A DNA stretch of 6,685 nt from Pseudomonadales bacterium (GTDB lineage: Bacteria; Pseudomonadota; Gammaproteobacteria; Pseudomonadales; JAHEIH01), in NCBI GenBank assembly GCA_023255355.1, contig JALRIU010000010.1:1-6685 (forward strand), written 5' to 3'. Position 1 is the stretch's first letter. Each line of letters begins with the position of its first letter. The notes beneath the pieces are model-generated. The model worked only from the letters and a program-made list of their open reading frames with translations. It was not told where the DNA came from and made no database searches. The translations under genes and the position numbers were made by a program. This document shows, in pieces, positions 4,791 through 6,685 of the stretch.

Positions 4791-6685
4791 ATGAGTACCT
4801 TTAAAGATACGGCTATAGCCAGTAAAGTATGGACAGTGGGCATGATCCCATTGATAGGAAATGGCAGTGCTCTCGCGCTTTGTGCTATAGGAGTGAGCAG
4901 CGGTGTAGCTATTGGAGTTGGGGTTTTAGCATCCTTAGCGGGTGTCTTTGTTGCTTCACAAGTTGCAGGGCAATTAAAGCGTCAAACCGCTGAATGTTTA
5001 GCATTAGTTAAATCCATAGCAGCTGGTGGTGCTGCGACAAGTTGGTCGTTGCCCAGCAAAGATGAGCTTGGTCATCTTGGTTATGCATTGGTTAATTTGG
5101 CAAATAGTGCTGGTGGTGCTCAGAACAAGGGTTCTGCTTCGAGCGCTGAAGATACACGTAAGTTGAAGGCACTGGATGTGACCCGCACTTGTGTAATGCT
5201 AGCCGATAATGACATGAATATTGTCTACATCAATGATACTGCACGCGACATGTTTAATGACGCTCAAAGTGATATCCAAGAAGTATTACCAAACTTCAGT
5301 TCGGATAAACTTGTTGGCGCAAATGCTGATATTTTCCACAAAAATCCGAATCATCAACGTGGCATGGTTAAAGCACTTGATGGTGAATACAATACGCTTA
5401 TCAAAGTTGGTAAACGCAGCTTTGACTTAATTGCTAGCCCTGTGAAAGATGAAAACGGTACGCGTATTGGTACGGTGATCGAGTGGGCTGATAAAACTGC
5501 AGCTTTGGCTAAAGAGGCTGAAGAAAAAGCGCAAGCAGCTGAAAACCATCGTATCCGTCAAGCTCTGAACAATGTGACCGCCAACGTCATGATGGCCGAT
5601 AATGATTTCAACTTGATCTACATGAATGAAGCGGTTACCGACATGATGCGTAACGCTGAACAGGATATTCGTAAGGATCTTCCAAAATTTGAAGTTGATA
5701 AGCTTATTGGCTCTAATATCGACGTTTTCCACAAAAATCCTTCGCATCAACGTAATGCTGCAGCCGCGATGAATAGCACGTTCCGTTCATCTATTGTGAT
5801 CGGCGGCCGTACTTTCGCACTGATTGCAAACCCAGTATTTAACGAGGATGGTGAACGTTTGGGTACAGTGGTTGAGTGGGATGATCAAACTGAGCGTTTG
5901 GCATTGCAAGAAGAAACAAACCGTATCGCTAACGAAAACGCTCGTGTACGTCAGGCCTTAGATAATGTGTCTGCCAACGTCATGATGGCCGATAATGATT
6001 TTAACCTTATCTACATGAATAATGCTGTGACCGACATGATGCGTAATGCAGAAAGAGATATTCGTAAGGATTTACCAAAATTTGATGTGAATACTCTCAT
6101 CGGTTCAAACATTGACGTTTTCCATAAAAACCCAGCACATCAGCGTTCAGCCGCTGCAGGCATGACTGGAACCTTCCGTTCGCAAATTATGATCGGTGGT
6201 CGTACCTTCTCTTTGATCGCTAACCCAATTGTGAACAATGAAGGTGAGCGTCTAGGTACTGTTGTTGAATGGAATGATCGTACTGATGAAGTCGCTATCG
6301 AGAGTGAAATTGATAACTTGGTAGAAGCTGCGGCTAACGGTAACTTCGGTGGAAGTATCGATACCTCCGATAAAACAGGCTTCTTCCTCAATCTAAGTAA
6401 TGGTTTGAACAAGTTGTTAAGTATTACGGATATGGCAGTAAACGATGTACTCCGCGTATTCTCTGCTATGGCTCGTGGTGATCTAACTGAGCGTGTAGAG
6501 CGCGATTACAGTGGTTCGTTAGGCCAGATGCGTGACGATGCCAACAATACTGTTGATAAACTAGGCGACATTATTAGTAAAATTCGTAATGCTTCTAAAA
6601 CGATTAGTTCAGCCGCTAATGAAATCGCAACGGGTAACGCTGATTTGAGCCAACGTACCGAAGAGCAAGCTTCTTCTCTAGAAGA
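4791..6685 (+). CDS. Aer2-like methyl-accepting chemotaxis protein with three heme-type PAS domains (3' truncated)
   Basis: The frame opens at ATG 4791 (GGAG at 4781-4784, 6-nt spacer) and stays open to the window edge: 631 residues. Order: hydrophobic segment about 13-59 (one or two membrane helices, Gly/Ala/Val-rich, ending VFVASQV); a HAMP-like segment about 60-107 (KDELGHLGYAL as second helix); PAS1 about 125-236; PAS2 about 256-367; PAS3 about 387-498; two HAMP-like units about 504-600 (VEAAANGNFGGSI, then MARGDLTERVE); then the start of the MCP helical bundle. Predicted methylation glutamates are Glu624 and Glu631 (RTEEQASSLEE, seven apart). Each PAS has FHKNPxHQR and a GTVxEW Trp 49 residues later: His183/Trp232, His314/Trp363, His445/Trp494. 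In P. aeruginosa Aer2 the matching His234 and Trp283 ligate heme and stabilise oxygen. This makes an oxygen or gas receptor likely. The signalling tip and any C-terminal CheR-docking pentapeptide lie beyond the window. The gene pairs with the cheW 20 nt upstream. Confidence 0.93.
   Translation, partial: MSTFKDTAIASKVWTVGMIPLIGNGSALALCAIGVSSGVAIGVGVLASLAGVFVASQVAGQLKRQTAECLALVKSIAAGGAATSWSLPSKDELGHLGYALVNLANSAGGAQNKGSASSAEDTRKLKALDVTRTCVMLADNDMNIVYINDTARDMFNDAQSDIQEVLPNFSSDKLVGANADIFHKNPNHQRGMVKALDGEYNTLIKVGKRSFDLIASPVKDENGTRIGTVIEWADKTAALAKEAEEKAQAAENHRIRQALNNVTANVMMADNDFNLIYMNEAVTDMMRNAEQDIRKDLPKFEVDKLIGSNIDVFHKNPSHQRNAAAAMNSTFRSSIVIGGRTFALIANPVFNEDGERLGTVVEWDDQTERLALQEETNRIANENARVRQALDNVSANVMMADNDFNLIYMNNAVTDMMRNAERDIRKDLPKFDVNTLIGSNIDVFHKNPAHQRSAAAGMTGTFRSQIMIGGRTFSLIANPIVNNEGERLGTVVEWNDRTDEVAIESEIDNLVEAAANGNFGGSIDTSDKTGFFLNLSNGLNKLLSITDMAVNDVLRVFSAMARGDLTERVERDYSGSLGQMRDDANNTVDKLGDIISKIRNASKTISSAANEIATGNADLSQRTEEQASSLE
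5172..6272 (+). repeat. Three tandem PAS-coding repeats, 393-nt period
   Basis: The core units are 5172-5486, 5565-5879 and 5958-6272, each encoding 105 aligned residues from the conserved Leu to the Trp of GTVxEW without gaps. The spacing between units is exactly 393 nt (131 codons). By hand alignment, PAS2 and PAS3 share 86 of 105 residues, while PAS1 and PAS2 share about 50. The last two units keep long identical DNA stretches, such as 29 nt at 5580-5608 and 5973-6001. This shows a recent in-frame duplication of PAS2/PAS3 after an older one gave PAS1. Confidence 0.9.

Noticed and set aside
5221..5430. A 69-codon plus-strand open frame inside the receptor gene.
   Set aside because: It lies out of frame within the conserved PAS1 coding region and has no family features.
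5427..5750. A 107-codon minus-strand open frame opposite PAS2.
   Set aside because: It is antisense to well-conserved PAS coding sequence, and resembles nothing known.

Overview
The window is a compact, one-directional (+ strand) stretch of bacterial chromosome carrying motility and chemosensory genes. It holds the 3' half of fliI (flagellar export ATPase), a complete fliJ, and then a chemosensory operon: a STAS-domain protein, CheY, CheA, CheW and the first 631 residues of a multi-PAS methyl-accepting chemotaxis protein (MCP) that runs off the right edge. No tRNA, rRNA, mobile element or CRISPR signal was seen, and no stretch over 300 bases lacks a gene.

Organism: moderate base composition (not computed), strong GGAG/AGGTGA-type ribosome binding sites, Pseudomonas-like FliI and Aer2-like receptor sequence, and a FliA-type promoter point to a motile gammaproteobacterium, perhaps a marine Oceanospirillales or Alteromonadales relative. 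The genus cannot be fixed from sequence alone.

Layout: 1-710 fliI (5' truncated); 713-1150 fliJ, 2 nt after the fliI stop; 1151-1291 a 141-nt gap with a very good sigma-28 (FliA) promoter match at 1238-1264; 1292-1576 STAS protein; 1626-1988 cheY; 1992-4187 cheA; 4204-4770 cheW; 4791-6685+ receptor. The cheY-to-receptor gaps are 3, 16 and 20 nt, as expected of one transcript started by the FliA promoter.

How it works: the order CheY-CheA-CheW-Aer2-like receptor is that of the P. aeruginosa Che2 (F7 class) cluster, where cheR, cheD and cheB follow. The receptor has three cytoplasmic PAS domains in tandem, each with the His/Trp pair that in P. aeruginosa Aer2 binds heme and stabilises bound oxygen. 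The inferred pathway is: gas or redox ligand at heme-PAS domains, then HAMP domains, then the MCP signalling tip, then CheW/CheA, then CheY. The most notable points are the triple heme-PAS array with a recent PAS duplication, a predicted membrane hairpin at the receptor N-terminus, and the placement of an F7-like operon directly behind fliIJ under a flagellar-class promoter.
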